DNA of 64,000 nucleotides from RGIG6919 sp045531905 (GCA_045531905.1 JAZSEY010000027.1:1-64000), one strand, 5' to 3'. Counted from the stretch's first letter, positions 27,725-37,239 are shown. Notes: generated by a model from the letters alone, not told the origin. Translations and numbers: made by a program.

Positions 27725-28705
27725 TTAGTATTTCTTATAAAATCGCAACATATTTTGAGAAAAGATGGCGTCGATTTCACTTTCGTGAAAGCCGTCTTTT
27801 TTTAATGCTTCAAATAGCATAGGCATATAGGAAGCATCCCGAAGTTCAGGGCTGATATTAATGCCATCAAAATCGCTGCCCAGAGCGAGACAGGCAATCC
27901 CCCCTGTTTGATAGATGTGTCGGATATGGCGGACGATGTCTGTCAGAGTAGCAACATTTTTCTGGTTCTTGATAGGTACAGAAATAAAATCAGGATGAAA
28001 ATTCACACCAATTAAGCCTCCGCGATTAGAAAGAGTCCGTATCATGTCATCGGTTGCATTGCGCACATGGGGACAGATGGCTCTGGCACTGGAATGACTG
28101 GCAACAAAAGGGCGTTTTGCAAGGGCTGCCACATCATAAAAGCCTTTGTCAGATAAATGGGATACGTCCACAATGATGCCCAGTTGTTCGCATTGTTCTA
28201 CCACATCCCTGCCAAAGTCGGTGAGACCTAGGCTGGTATTGGGCTCAGTAGGGAATATGTCAGTACCGTAGTGCATATTGCTTGGAGCACCAATGCAGTT
28301 TTCATAGTTCCAGGTTAAGGTTAGCAGACGCACTCCCTTGTCATAAAGTGTCTGTAGTCGATTGATATCTCCTTCCAGAATGCCACCATCTTCAATGGTA
28401 ACAATGGCTGCAATTTTTTGCATGGCAATGGCTGTGTCGATAGCAGAAAACTTTGTAATCGGGTATAAATCCGTATGGTTATCAGATACCTCCTTGTGAT
28501 ATAAATCCAGCATGGCAATGGCAGTTTCATAAGGATTATCATGCATATGTGCGTCCACGAAGATTGCAAAATGTTGAAGGATATAGTGAGCAGAACGCAT
28601 TTTATTGATGTCTAACTGTAACGCATTGCATTTTAAGTTTTCTGTTTCATTTTGATTCAAATATAAGGCACTGATGGTGTCACAGTGGAAATCTGCTACT
28701 TGCAT
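27725..28705 (-). CDS. Membrane-dipeptidase family protein (peptidase M19)
   Basis: 326-residue zinc dipeptidase-like protein. Metal sites: DFHCDT near the start, the bridging Glu in TIEDGG, His in DVSHLS and His in ASHSSARA, plus ALGSDFDG near the end. No signal peptide is seen, so it is probably cytoplasmic, as in many Firmicutes. It is transcribed toward luxS and diverges from the M18 peptidase gene; the roughly 105-base spacer holds both promoters. Confidence 0.9.
   Translation of the reverse strand: MQVADFHCDTISALYLNQNETENLKCNALQLDINKMRSAHYILQHFAIFVDAHMHDNPYETAIAMLDLYHKEVSDNHTDLYPITKFSAIDTAIAMQKIAAIVTIEDGGILEGDINRLQTLYDKGVRLLTLTWNYENCIGAPSNMHYGTDIFPTEPNTSLGLTDFGRDVVEQCEQLGIIVDVSHLSDKGFYDVAALAKRPFVASHSSARAICPHVRNATDDMIRTLSNRGGLIGVNFHPDFISVPIKNQKNVATLTDIVRHIRHIYQTGGIACLALGSDFDGINISPELRDASYMPMLFEALKKDGFHESEIDAIFSQNMLRFYKKY
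27764..27803 (+). terminator. luxS terminator located inside the convergent M19 gene
   Basis: On the plus strand, GATGGC (27764-27769) pairs with GCCGTC (27791-27796) and TTTCAC (27775-27780) with GTGAAA (27785-27790), followed by seven T (27797-27803). The hairpin is encoded by the final codons of the M19 gene on the other strand. Confidence 0.75.
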
Positions 28706-28810
28706 AACGCTACCTCGAAATGTTTTTTATTATATTTTATAGGAAGATGGTTTAAAATAACAGTAAAAATATGATATGATGAAAAAAACTTTGTTTGAGA
28801 GGAAATGCAA

Positions 28811-30088
28811 ATGATTGATAAATGGACAGAATATTTAGAGAAGGGAATTAGTCCCTATCATACTGTAGCATTTTGCGAAGAAAGACTTTTGGAAAAAGGC
28901 TTTCAAAAACTTTCTAAAGATACGGCATTTGATGTAAAAGCAGGACAGGGATATTATGTGAAACCATATGACACCATGTTGGTGGCATTTGCTATCGGCG
29001 AGAAGATAACAGACGGTAGAATGCATCTTGCCTGTGCTCATACAGATTCTCCCTGCTTCCGATTGAAACCCAATCCGGAATTGCCTGTGCAGTCAGGCTA
29101 TGTGCAGGTAAATGTGGAGCCATATGGCGGCATGTTAAAAAGAAGCTGGTTCGACAGACCTCTTGGTGTTGCAGGCAGAGTGTTAGTGAAATCTGAGGAT
29201 GTCTATGCACCACGGGAACTGTTGTTTGACAGTGAAGTACCTTGGTTTGTGTTGCCGAGTCTGGCACCGCATATGGACAGAGATATAGAGAAAAAAGAGT
29301 TGGATGTGCAAAAGGAATGCATGCCGATTCTTACAGTTTTAGGTACAGATAAAAAGTGTGACACAGGATTGTTAGTGGAAGCGGTGGCAAAGAAACTGGA
29401 AATTGATAAGCAGGATATCTTGGATTTTGATTTGTATTTGTATAATCAACAGGCAATCTCCAAAGTTGGTTTGGAACAGGATATGATGCTTGCCCCAAGA
29501 ATTGATAATCTGGCATCTGTGGCAGCACTGACAGACGGGATAGCAGTGCCGAAGCAGGACTGTGATATATCTATGATTGCCTTGTTTGATAATGAGGAAA
29601 TTGGTAGTCGCAGTAAACAGGGTGCAGATTCAGTTTTGTTAAATTGGGTAGTGGAGAAACTCTTTGAAAGCCCACTGTTTGCAAAGGTATCTTTTAAGGA
29701 TGCTATGATGAAGAGTATGATGCTGTCGGTGGATGGAGCCCATGGGTTGCATCCAAACTACAAAGAAAAGTCTGATGGCTACAACACATCCGTGCTTGGC
29801 AGTGGTGTGGTATTTAAGTCCAGTGCAAGTCAGAGATACTTAACAGACAGTAAGGCAACGGCGATATTGATGCAGTTGTGTGATGCCAATGGGATAGCAT
29901 ATCAAAAGCAAGCAAATCGCTCAGGCAATCCGGGTGGACAGACCTTAGGGCCTATTGCTGCGTCCTATCTTCCGATGCTAGGTATGGATTTGGGATTACC
30001 GATGCTGGCAATGCATTCATCTATGGAATTGATTCATGAACAGGATTATAAAGCGTTAGAATCATTGATGCGGGTATGGCTTTCGTAA
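28811..30088 (+). CDS. M18-family aminopeptidase
   Basis: Zinc aminopeptidase of the aspartyl aminopeptidase (ApeB/LAP4) family, 425 residues. Seen: ACAHTDSPCFRLKP with the metal His, APRIDNLAS with the metal Asp, FDNEEIGSR with the catalytic Glu pair, SVDGAHGLHPN and the late His in LAMHSSMELIH. The ATG at 28811 is preferred over 28805 because GAGAGG is then 8 bases upstream. It cleaves N-terminal acidic residues in characterised relatives. It ends in a terminator overlapping its own stop codon. Confidence 0.93.
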   Translation: MIDKWTEYLEKGISPYHTVAFCEERLLEKGFQKLSKDTAFDVKAGQGYYVKPYDTMLVAFAIGEKITDGRMHLACAHTDSPCFRLKPNPELPVQSGYVQVNVEPYGGMLKRSWFDRPLGVAGRVLVKSEDVYAPRELLFDSEVPWFVLPSLAPHMDRDIEKKELDVQKECMPILTVLGTDKKCDTGLLVEAVAKKLEIDKQDILDFDLYLYNQQAISKVGLEQDMMLAPRIDNLASVAALTDGIAVPKQDCDISMIALFDNEEIGSRSKQGADSVLLNWVVEKLFESPLFAKVSFKDAMMKSMMLSVDGAHGLHPNYKEKSDGYNTSVLGSGVVFKSSASQRYLTDSKATAILMQLCDANGIAYQKQANRSGNPGGQTLGPIAASYLPMLGMDLGLPMLAMHSSMELIHEQDYKALESLMRVWLS

Positions 30089-30108
30089 GGAAGTCCCCCG
30101 CATTTTTT
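30068..30108 (+). terminator. Terminator overlapping the stop codon of the M18 gene
   Basis: ATGCGGG (30068-30074, still coding) pairs with CCCGCAT (30097-30103), followed by TTTTTT. The stop codon TAA (30086-30088) is in the loop region, leaving only about 35 bases before the convergent permease gene. Confidence 0.7.
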
Positions 30109-30123
30109 CTGTAGTATCAGTCT

Positions 30124-30936
30124 TTAAAAGTAACGGGACAGACCTTTTTCTATCTTCTGCAAAATGCCATACAAAATCATAGCAAGGATGCAGAGGATAG
30201 TGATGGACATAAGGACCCAGGACATTTTAAAGGTTTGACTACCGTAAATGATGAGATAGCCAAGTCCGGCTTTTGAGGCTAAAAATTCTCCAATTACGAC
30301 GCCCACCAAACAAAGGCCAATGTTCACTTTCATGATACTTAAAATATTTGGCAGAGAGGATGGGATAATGACCAAACGGAGAATATCCCATTTTGTGCCT
30401 TTAAGTGTTTGTATTAGTTTGATGCGGTCGCTGTCTACTGTGGTAAATCCGGTGTACATGTTTAAGATACTGCCAAAGATTGCCACAGACATGGCGCAGA
30501 CAATAATGGTTTCTGTTGTGGCACCCAACCAGACAATTAAAACCGGAGCCAAAGCGGATTTTGGCAGACTGTTTAAAATAACCAGATAGGGCTCCACGAT
30601 TTTTGCAAGGGTTTCATTCCACCAGAGCAGTGTGGCAAACAGGACACTGATAACCACTACAAGTAAGAAGCCAATCAGAGTTTCTGACACGGTAATACTG
30701 ATGTGTTTCAGCAATTCCTGATGCAGGAGCATATCAACAAAGCATTGCCATATACTGCTTGGCGAACAAAAGATAAAGGAGTTAATCCATTCCTGGTACG
30801 CCGCCAGTTCCCAAAGTGCTAAAAAAGCCAGGAAGGAAAACCAGCGCATAAACAGGATAAAATGCTTTTGGTGTTTTAGTTGCTTTACATATTTTTCCTG
30901 CGCAGGAGAAATGGCACTAATTGGTTGCTTGCTCAT
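30124..30936 (-). CDS. ABC transporter permease, NitT/TauT/SsuC type
   Basis: 270 residues with about six membrane helices. The EAA loop is recognisable (IKLIQTLKGTKWDILRLVIIPSSLPNIL). Family members import nitrate, taurine, alkanesulfonates or thiamine precursors. It overlaps the ATPase gene by 20 bases, so they form one unit (ATPase first). No substrate-binding protein gene is adjacent, so the substrate cannot be assigned. Confidence 0.88.
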   Translation of the reverse strand: MSKQPISAISPAQEKYVKQLKHQKHFILFMRWFSFLAFLALWELAAYQEWINSFIFCSPSSIWQCFVDMLLHQELLKHISITVSETLIGFLLVVVISVLFATLLWWNETLAKIVEPYLVILNSLPKSALAPVLIVWLGATTETIIVCAMSVAIFGSILNMYTGFTTVDSDRIKLIQTLKGTKWDILRLVIIPSSLPNILSIMKVNIGLCLVGVVIGEFLASKAGLGYLIIYGSQTFKMSWVLMSITILCILAMILYGILQKIEKGLSRYF

Positions 30937-31729
30937 TGTCTACCTCCTTCCAGATTTTAGCAAAATAGTCTTTGAATTCAGGTGCATTTCTTGCCTCTCT
31001 CGGGGAGGTAGGATTGCCTGAAAGCTGAATTTCAAAACGTGCCTTGATGGTTCCAGGACGTTTGGATAGTACATAAACGGTGTCAGCCATACTGATGGCT
31101 TCAGACAAATCATGGGTCACCAGTAACGTGGTAATATTTCGTTCCCGGATAATGTTGCCAATGTCGTTAGAAACATTGAGTCGCGTCTGATAATCCAGGG
31201 CGGAAAATGGTTCATCCAACAAAAGGAGATTCGGAGATAATGCCAGTGTTCGGATGAGAGCGGCCCTTTGCCGCATGCCACCGGAAAGTTGTCTTGGGTA
31301 GGCATCTTTAAAGTCCCAAAGCCCGTAAGCCTTTAACATATGGTGAATGCGTGTGGTAGCTTCTTCTGACATTTTGTTTTGTATCTCTAATCCGATGGTG
31401 ATGTTTTTGTAGATGGTGCGCCAGGACAGGAGATGGTCTTTTTGTAGCATATAGCCGATTGCGTGAGGCGGCATTTCCTCATAGGCTGTGTCACCGATGG
31501 TAATGGAACCGGTGTCTGGTTTTAGTAATCCCGACATGATATTTAACAGTGTGGATTTGCCGCAGCCGCTTGGTCCGACTATGGCGACAAACTCACCTGG
31601 TTTCATGCTAATATTGATATTCTTTAAAGCACAGGTTTCACCGTGGAGCGTGTGATAGGTGTAACCGATGTGGGATAGTTGTAATCCAACTGTGTGCTGA
31701 GAAAACGATTTTTGATTGATTTCAGTCAT
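30917..31729 (-). CDS. ABC transporter ATPase, NitT/TauT/SsuB type
   Basis: 270 residues: Walker A GPSGCGKST (about residue 53), Q-loop LQKDHLLSW, signature LSGGMRQR, Walker B LLLLDEPFSALD and H-loop VTHDLSEA. This is the SsuB/TauB class. The start is supported by CCGGGAGG just upstream on the minus strand. It pairs with the overlapping permease. The 214-base region between this gene and the divergent deacetylase gene contains both promoters; I see no riboswitch there. Confidence 0.92.
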   Translation of the reverse strand: MTEINQKSFSQHTVGLQLSHIGYTYHTLHGETCALKNINISMKPGEFVAIVGPSGCGKSTLLNIMSGLLKPDTGSITIGDTAYEEMPPHAIGYMLQKDHLLSWRTIYKNITIGLEIQNKMSEEATTRIHHMLKAYGLWDFKDAYPRQLSGGMRQRAALIRTLALSPNLLLLDEPFSALDYQTRLNVSNDIGNIIRERNITTLLVTHDLSEAISMADTVYVLSKRPGTIKARFEIQLSGNPTSPREARNAPEFKDYFAKIWKEVDNEQATN

Positions 31730-31943
31730 ATTGCCTCCCGGTAAATGTACTTATTGATATTTTATGTAAAAATGCTGGGATGGTGACTGGATAGAAAACT
31801 GGAAAAACAAAGGAAATCATTAAAAAAGGTTTCTTTTATGAGAAAGATATATTATAATGGATTGTTGGTATTTTTGAATAAAACTGAAATTACAGAATAT
31901 GTTAGTTATAGGAAATTGTCTGTGAAAGACAAGGGATTATGAT

Positions 31944-32894
31944 ATGGAAAAGCAGGAAGCAAGACAGGCGGAGATTGTGGCCCGCAGAAAACGTATTGCG
32001 TTATACAAAAAAATAGTGATTTATACGGTGCTTGTGCTGACGGTATTTCCAATTATTTCAGGTGTGTTATTGCTTGATAAGGTGGGAAAACTGGAAAAGA
32101 GACTGGCTGTATTAGTGGCACAGGATATGGATACGTTGATGGATAGTGCCGGAGCCTTTACAGATAATCCGAATGCAACGGTAGAGTCAGCTGATTCTAC
32201 AGAGGCTGCCGACACGGATGAGGAGGATTTGGCAGCACTTGTAAAGGAGAATGAAGGAAAGAGAGTTTACTTAACCTTTGATGATGGCCCAAGCTTTAAT
32301 ACCGGTGAGATTTTAGACATTTTAAAGGCAAATGGCGTGAAGGCAACCTTTTTTGTTATCGGTAGAGAAGATGAGCGTTACCATGCATATTATAAGCGAA
32401 TTGTGGATGAGGGCCATACCTTAGCCATGCATTCCTTCTCACATAACTACAAGGAGATATACGATTCTCCGGAAGCATTTAAAAAGGATATTACCAAGCT
32501 TTCTAATTTGTTATATGACATTACAGGATTTCGTCCGAACGTGTACAGATTCCCTGGTGGCAGTTCGAATACCATTGTGAATTCAGTGGAGCCGTACATT
32601 ACCTGTCTAAATGATATGGGACTTACATATTACGATTGGAACGCACTAAATGGTGATGCTGTTTCGAAAGAGTTGTCAGCAAAGCAGTTGGTAGAAAATG
32701 TAATGAGAAGTGTTCGCAAGAACAATACTTCTGTTGTGTTGATGCATGACTTGCAGACGAGACATGCAACCGTGGAGTCTTTACAGGACTTGATTGATAT
32801 TTTGAAGGAAGAGGGATACACCCTTTTGCCGATTGATGAATCCACTCCATTGGTACAACATGTGAAGGTAGAGGACATTCAGGAAGAAGAATAA
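31944..32894 (+). CDS. Membrane-anchored polysaccharide (peptidoglycan) deacetylase
   Basis: 316 residues. Basic N-terminus, one membrane helix (about 23-43, IVIYTVLVLTVFPIISGVLL), an acidic Ser/Thr-rich linker (about 60-105) and an extracellular NodB domain. Catalytic motifs: TFDDGPS with the metal Asp, HSFSHNY with the two His, RFPGGSSN with the catalytic Arg and LMHD with the late His. It probably deacetylates GlcNAc or MurNAc in the wall. A TATAAT at 31853-31858 is the likely -10. folC begins 15 bases downstream. Confidence 0.92.
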   Translation: MEKQEARQAEIVARRKRIALYKKIVIYTVLVLTVFPIISGVLLLDKVGKLEKRLAVLVAQDMDTLMDSAGAFTDNPNATVESADSTEAADTDEEDLAALVKENEGKRVYLTFDDGPSFNTGEILDILKANGVKATFFVIGREDERYHAYYKRIVDEGHTLAMHSFSHNYKEIYDSPEAFKKDITKLSNLLYDITGFRPNVYRFPGGSSNTIVNSVEPYITCLNDMGLTYYDWNALNGDAVSKELSAKQLVENVMRSVRKNNTSVVLMHDLQTRHATVESLQDLIDILKEEGYTLLPIDESTPLVQHVKVEDIQEEE

Positions 32895-32909
32895 TAAATT
32901 GAGGCGGCT

Positions 32910-34199
32910 ATGAATTTTCAGGAATCTATGGAATATATGGAACAATTGAATGAAAGAGGCAGTGTTTTAGGTCTTATTAATATTCAGAGATTGTTGGAAA
33001 TTCTGGAAAATCCGCAAAATCAAGTGCCGGTGATTCATGTGGCGGGAACCAACGGAAAGGGTTCCACCATTGCTTTTATGGAAAGTATTTTGCTGGAGGC
33101 AGGTTTTCATGTGGGGAAGTATATCTCGCCCACTGTGTTTTCTTATCTGGAACGGTTTCAAATTGATGGAAGATACATGGATGAAGCAGATTTTGCCAAG
33201 TATCTTACGAAAGTGCAGCAGGCGGTGTTGCAGATGGAGGCATCGGAAGGATTGTTTCCAACTGCCTTTGAGGTTGAGACGGCTGTGGCATTTTTGTATT
33301 GTAAGGATAAGGCCGACATTATGCTATTGGAAACCGGAATGGGTGGACGTTTGGATAGCACCAACGTAGTGGACAAGCCTTTATGCACGGTGTTAGCTTC
33401 CATTTCCATGGACCACATGCAGTTTTTAGGGAATACGATAGAAGAGATTGCCAGAGAAAAGGCTGGAATATTGAGAACAGGTGTTGCTTGCATTTCTAAC
33501 CCTGCCAATGAAAGAGTGGAGCAGGTATTACGAAATGCCTGCGAAGAGGTTGGTGCAGTATATCAGACAGGAAAAGCAATCATTCAGTCTGTAGACACAG
33601 ATGGTACAACCTTTGTGTTCCAAAATACACAGTATGAGATTCATTTGCTAGGTGCATATCAGGTGGATAATGCCGTGACTGCTATTATGGCGGTGCAGGC
33701 TGCCGCCCGGGTGCTTGGAAGACCGATAGATGAGGCAGTGATTGAAGTGGGACTTCGAAAAACAAAATGGGCTGCCCGATTGGAAAAAATCAGTGAAAAG
33801 CCGGATTTTTATGTGGATGGGGCTCATAATATTGACGCCTGTATTTGTTTAAGACAGGCAGTGGAGACCTATTTTACAAACCGAAAGAAAATATATATAA
33901 TAGGTGTATTAAAGGATAAAGAATATGAGAAAATGATGGCACTTTTGGCGCCTACGGCGGATGCTATATTTACGGTTACGCCAGAGAATAGCAGAGGGCT
34001 TAGTGCAGAGGTTTTAGCCGATGTCTGTGGAAGGTATTGTGCACATACTATCTGCGTGGGAGACCTTGCTAAGGCAGTGGCGCAGGCAAAAGAATTTGCA
34101 AAGCCATATGGTGAAGCTGCAGTGATTCTCGCCTTTGGTTCATTATCTTATATTGGGAGCATTCAACATGAATCGATTCAAACAATTATTGATAGATAA
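32910..34199 (+). CDS. folC: Bifunctional folylpolyglutamate/dihydrofolate synthase
   Basis: Adds glutamate to folates. 429 residues. P-loop GTNGKGST (about residue 47), ISPTVFSYLERFQIDG (folate loop), ETGMGGRLDSTNVV and ISMDHMQFLG are all diagnostic, as is DGAHN in the C-terminal domain. It opens a folate operon: folC, HD protein, folP, folB-folK. Confidence 0.93.
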   Translation: MNFQESMEYMEQLNERGSVLGLINIQRLLEILENPQNQVPVIHVAGTNGKGSTIAFMESILLEAGFHVGKYISPTVFSYLERFQIDGRYMDEADFAKYLTKVQQAVLQMEASEGLFPTAFEVETAVAFLYCKDKADIMLLETGMGGRLDSTNVVDKPLCTVLASISMDHMQFLGNTIEEIAREKAGILRTGVACISNPANERVEQVLRNACEEVGAVYQTGKAIIQSVDTDGTTFVFQNTQYEIHLLGAYQVDNAVTAIMAVQAAARVLGRPIDEAVIEVGLRKTKWAARLEKISEKPDFYVDGAHNIDACICLRQAVETYFTNRKKIYIIGVLKDKEYEKMMALLAPTADAIFTVTPENSRGLSAEVLADVCGRYCAHTICVGDLAKAVAQAKEFAKPYGEAAVILAFGSLSYIGSIQHESIQTIIDR

Positions 34200-34650
34200 A
34201 GATTTAAGTGCATATTGGAAACAGATGGACCAGTTAGAGCAGGAGCGTATTTATTGCAGACATGGTCTTACACATGCTTTAGATGTGGCGAGAATTGGGT
34301 ATATTTTGATATTAGAGGAGCAAAAAGCAATTTCAAAAGAGTTGTTTTATACTACGGCATTACTACATGATTTGGGACGAATTAAACAATATGAAAATGG
34401 TGTGTCCCATCATGAAGCTGGTGTGAAAATTGCATGTGAGTTTCTGGAAAAGTATGGCTACACGGTTGATGAGATAGCATTGATTTGCGATGCAATTTCA
34501 TCCCATAAGCACGGGCCTGATGAGGAGGCCTATGTTTTGGCTGATGTGCTTTACCGCGCAGACAAGTTATCTAGAAATTGCTTTGCCTGTCAGGCACAGG
34601 ATACATGCTATTGGGCGCAGGAAAAAAGAAATCAAACAATCGAGTTTTAA
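34168..34650 (+). CDS. HD-domain phosphohydrolase in the folate operon
   Basis: 160 residues. The ATG at 34168 overlaps folC by 32 bases. The HD signature is clear: H of RHGLTHALDV, HD of LLHDLGR, and H of SHHEAG. Family members hydrolyse phosphate esters or nucleotides. Position between folC and folP suggests a role in the pterin branch, for example a missing dihydroneopterin-phosphate step, but that is inference. Three Cys near the C-terminus (CFACQAQDTC) may bind metal. Confidence 0.82.
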   Translation: MNRFKQLLIDKDLSAYWKQMDQLEQERIYCRHGLTHALDVARIGYILILEEQKAISKELFYTTALLHDLGRIKQYENGVSHHEAGVKIACEFLEKYGYTVDEIALICDAISSHKHGPDEEAYVLADVLYRADKLSRNCFACQAQDTCYWAQEKRNQTIEF

Positions 34651-34671
34651 TATAAATGTAGGAGCAGACAC

Positions 34672-35520
34672 ATGAGAATTGGCAATCGGGAATTTGATAT
34701 CCGAAATGAATACTACATTATGGGAATTCTGAATGTGACACCGGATTCTTTTTCGGACGGTGGACAGTACGAAAATGTAGAGCAGGCATTACGACAGGCA
34801 GAACGGATGATAGCAGATGGTTGTGATGTGATAGATATCGGTGGTGAATCCACGAAGCCGGGACATGTGAAAATATCATCACAGGAAGAAATAGAGCGGG
34901 TATGTCCTGTGATTGCAGCTATCAAAAAAGAATATGATATACCGGTGTCTTTAGATACCTATAAAGCAGAGGTGGCAGAGGCCGGGATTTTAGCTGGTGC
35001 AGATTTGATAAATGATATATGGGGCCTGAAGTGGAACGAAGAGCGTGCTGAAAAGGCAGGTCTAAGCTACGGTGGTAGCATGGCGACGGTAATTGCAAAG
35101 TATCAGATTGCGGCGTGTCTTATGCATAACCGGGATGATGTTAAGTATCATAATTTGCTTACAGATATGATGTCAGATTTTCAGGAGTCCATTCATATTG
35201 CCACGCAAGCTAAGATGGATATGACAAAGGTATTGCTGGACCCGGGAATTGGTTTTGCAAAGTCCTTGGAGGAGAACCTCCGTGTGTTACAGGGATTGGA
35301 AAGGTTTGCAGAACTTGGGTATCCGTTACTTTTAGGAACCTCAAGAAAATCTGTTATCGGCTTGACATTAGATTTACCGCCTCAGGAAAGAGAAGAAGGG
35401 ACAATGGCCACTACTGTTCTCGGGGCGATGAAGGGTGTGCACTTTTTCAGGGTGCATGATGTAAAGAAGAATAGACGTGCACTGGATATGACAAAAGCAA
35501 TATTACAGACAGGACGTTAG
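34672..35520 (+). CDS. folP: Dihydropteroate synthase
   Basis: Condenses dihydropterin pyrophosphate with p-aminobenzoate. 282 residues. Motifs in order: GILNVTPDSFSDGG, DIGGESTKPGH, PVSLDTYKAEV, LINDIWGL, CLMHNR, LLDPGIGFAKS, LLLGTSRKSVIG and the C-terminal RVHDV. Start follows the HD gene by 21 bases. Confidence 0.96.
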   Translation: MRIGNREFDIRNEYYIMGILNVTPDSFSDGGQYENVEQALRQAERMIADGCDVIDIGGESTKPGHVKISSQEEIERVCPVIAAIKKEYDIPVSLDTYKAEVAEAGILAGADLINDIWGLKWNEERAEKAGLSYGGSMATVIAKYQIAACLMHNRDDVKYHNLLTDMMSDFQESIHIATQAKMDMTKVLLDPGIGFAKSLEENLRVLQGLERFAELGYPLLLGTSRKSVIGLTLDLPPQEREEGTMATTVLGAMKGVHFFRVHDVKKNRRALDMTKAILQTGR

Positions 35521-35535
35521 AAAAGGGGGCTATGT

Positions 35536-36354
35536 ATGGATACCATAAGAATTGAAAATTTAGAGGTATTTGCCCATCATGGGGTATTTCAGGAAGAAAA
35601 TCAACTCGGGCAGAAGTTTGTGATTTCTGCTGTTTGCTATCTGGATACCAGAAAAGCAGGCACTACAGATGATTTACAGTATTCTCTGAATTATGCTGAG
35701 GTCTGTCATTTTATGAAACGTAAGATGGAGGAGACCAATCACAAGTTGTTAGAGTCTGTGGTAGAGCAATTGGCTAAGGCGTTATTGTTAGAGTATCCTC
35801 TGTTAAAGCAGGTGGATTTAGTGCTGAAGAAGCCTTGGGCGCCGATTTTGCTTCCATTGGAGACGGTGTCTGTGTCTATTTCCAGAAAATGGCACCGGGT
35901 ATTTTTAAGCATTGGCTCTAATTTAGGAGATAAAGAAGGGTATTTGGATTTTTCCATTGATCAGTTAAATGCAGAAGATGATACCAAGGTCATTAATATT
36001 GCGGAATACATTCAGACAGAACCATATGGCAATGTAGACCAGGACGATTTCTTAAACAGTGCGTTGGAGATTCAGACATTAAAATCCCCGGAACAATTGT
36101 TGGAATTCATTCATCAGATAGAGCATGAGGCAGGCAGAAAACGCCTGATTCATTGGGGGCCGAGAACATTGGATATTGATATCCTGTTTTATGATGATTT
36201 GATAGTGCAGGAACCAGATTTGCAGATTCCACACATTGAGATTGAAAAACGGGATTTTGTATTAACACCGATGGTGAATATTGCACCATATTTCAGACAT
36301 CCGGTAAACGGAAAGACAATGAGACAATTACTGGAAGAATTACAGACAGATTAA
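35536..36354 (+). CDS. Fused dihydroneopterin aldolase / HPPK
   Basis: 272 residues, two enzymes in one chain. Residues 1-115 are FolB (IRIENLEVFAHHGVFQEEN, SLNYAEVC, LVLKKPWAPI). Residues about 118-272 are FolK, the 6-hydroxymethyl-dihydropterin pyrophosphokinase (FLSIGSNLGDKEGYL, TEPYGNVDQDDFLN, RLIHWGPRTLDIDILFYDD, IPHIEIEKRDFVLTPM). These are consecutive steps before FolP. The fusion is known in clostridia. folE is not in the window. Confidence 0.94.
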   Translation: MDTIRIENLEVFAHHGVFQEENQLGQKFVISAVCYLDTRKAGTTDDLQYSLNYAEVCHFMKRKMEETNHKLLESVVEQLAKALLLEYPLLKQVDLVLKKPWAPILLPLETVSVSISRKWHRVFLSIGSNLGDKEGYLDFSIDQLNAEDDTKVINIAEYIQTEPYGNVDQDDFLNSALEIQTLKSPEQLLEFIHQIEHEAGRKRLIHWGPRTLDIDILFYDDLIVQEPDLQIPHIEIEKRDFVLTPMVNIAPYFRHPVNGKTMRQLLEELQTD

Positions 36355-36372
36355 GGAAAGTGGTAACGGAAC

Positions 36373-37239
36373 ATGTCAGAAGATAATTATTTGGAAAGCC
36401 AGTATGAAATGATTGATAAACTGGAGATTACAGAGAATACAAGAGTTGTGTATCAAGGCGTAGAAGGTGCATTTGCAGAGCAGGCGGCAGCTAATTATTT
36501 CGGGGAACATGTGAAGCGTTTTCATGTGGACAAATTCGAAGAAATATTAACCTGCTTAGAAGAAGGAAAGGCTGATTATGGTGTGTTGCCAATTGAAAAT
36601 TCATCTGCCGGTTTTGTTAGTGGTACATATGATTTGTTATTGAATCATGATGTATGTATTGTGGCAGAAACGATTATTCAGATTGAGCAGTCTCTGCTGG
36701 CAATCAAAGGAGCAAGTCTTTCGGATATTGATATTGTGTATTCCCATCCACAGGGCTTATTACAGAGCAAGGATTTTTTGGATCAGCATAACTGGCAACA
36801 GATTGCCTATGCCAATACGGCTATGGCAGCAAAGAAGATTAAAGAAGATGGCATGAAAAATCAGGCGGCCATTGCAAGTAAGAGAGCGGCCATGTTATAT
36901 GATTTAGAGGTGTTGGAGCCTTGCATCAATTTTGCAAATACCAATGCCACCAGATTTGTTATATTAACAACAAAGCGTATGTATTGTCGGGATGCAAAAA
37001 AGATTAGTATCAGCTTTGCATTGCCACATAAGAGTGGTGCGCTTTACAGCATTTTAGGACATTTTATTCACAATGATTTAAATATGACAAGTATTGAATC
37101 TAGTCCGTTAAAGGACAGCCCTTGGGAGTATAAATTCTTTATCACCTTTGAGGGCAATATGTCAGATGAGGCAGTGAAAAATGCTATCGCTTCCATCAAG
37201 GAAGAGGCATTGGCATTTAGAGTGTTAGGAAACTATTAG
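36373..37239 (+). CDS. pheA: Prephenate dehydratase with ACT domain
   Basis: Converts prephenate to phenylpyruvate for phenylalanine. 288 residues. The dehydratase part shows YQGVEGAFAEQAA, YGVLPIENSSAG, SHPQGLLQ and NATRFVIL, whose Thr-Arg-Phe is the catalytic motif. The C-terminal ACT regulatory domain has GALYSILGHF, and ESSP where the Phe-binding motif is usually ESRP. There is only a 24-residue leader before the domain, so no fused chorismate mutase. Confidence 0.93.
   Translation: MSEDNYLESQYEMIDKLEITENTRVVYQGVEGAFAEQAAANYFGEHVKRFHVDKFEEILTCLEEGKADYGVLPIENSSAGFVSGTYDLLLNHDVCIVAETIIQIEQSLLAIKGASLSDIDIVYSHPQGLLQSKDFLDQHNWQQIAYANTAMAAKKIKEDGMKNQAAIASKRAAMLYDLEVLEPCINFANTNATRFVILTTKRMYCRDAKKISISFALPHKSGALYSILGHFIHNDLNMTSIESSPLKDSPWEYKFFITFEGNMSDEAVKNAIASIKEEALAFRVLGNY

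Noticed and set aside
31730..31943. Riboswitch (thiamine or other) upstream of the ABC pair
   Set aside because: I could not find a conserved riboswitch core on either strand; only promoter-like A/T boxes are visible.
36373..36445. Fused chorismate mutase at the start of pheA
   Set aside because: The N-terminal extension is only about 24 residues, too short for a mutase domain.
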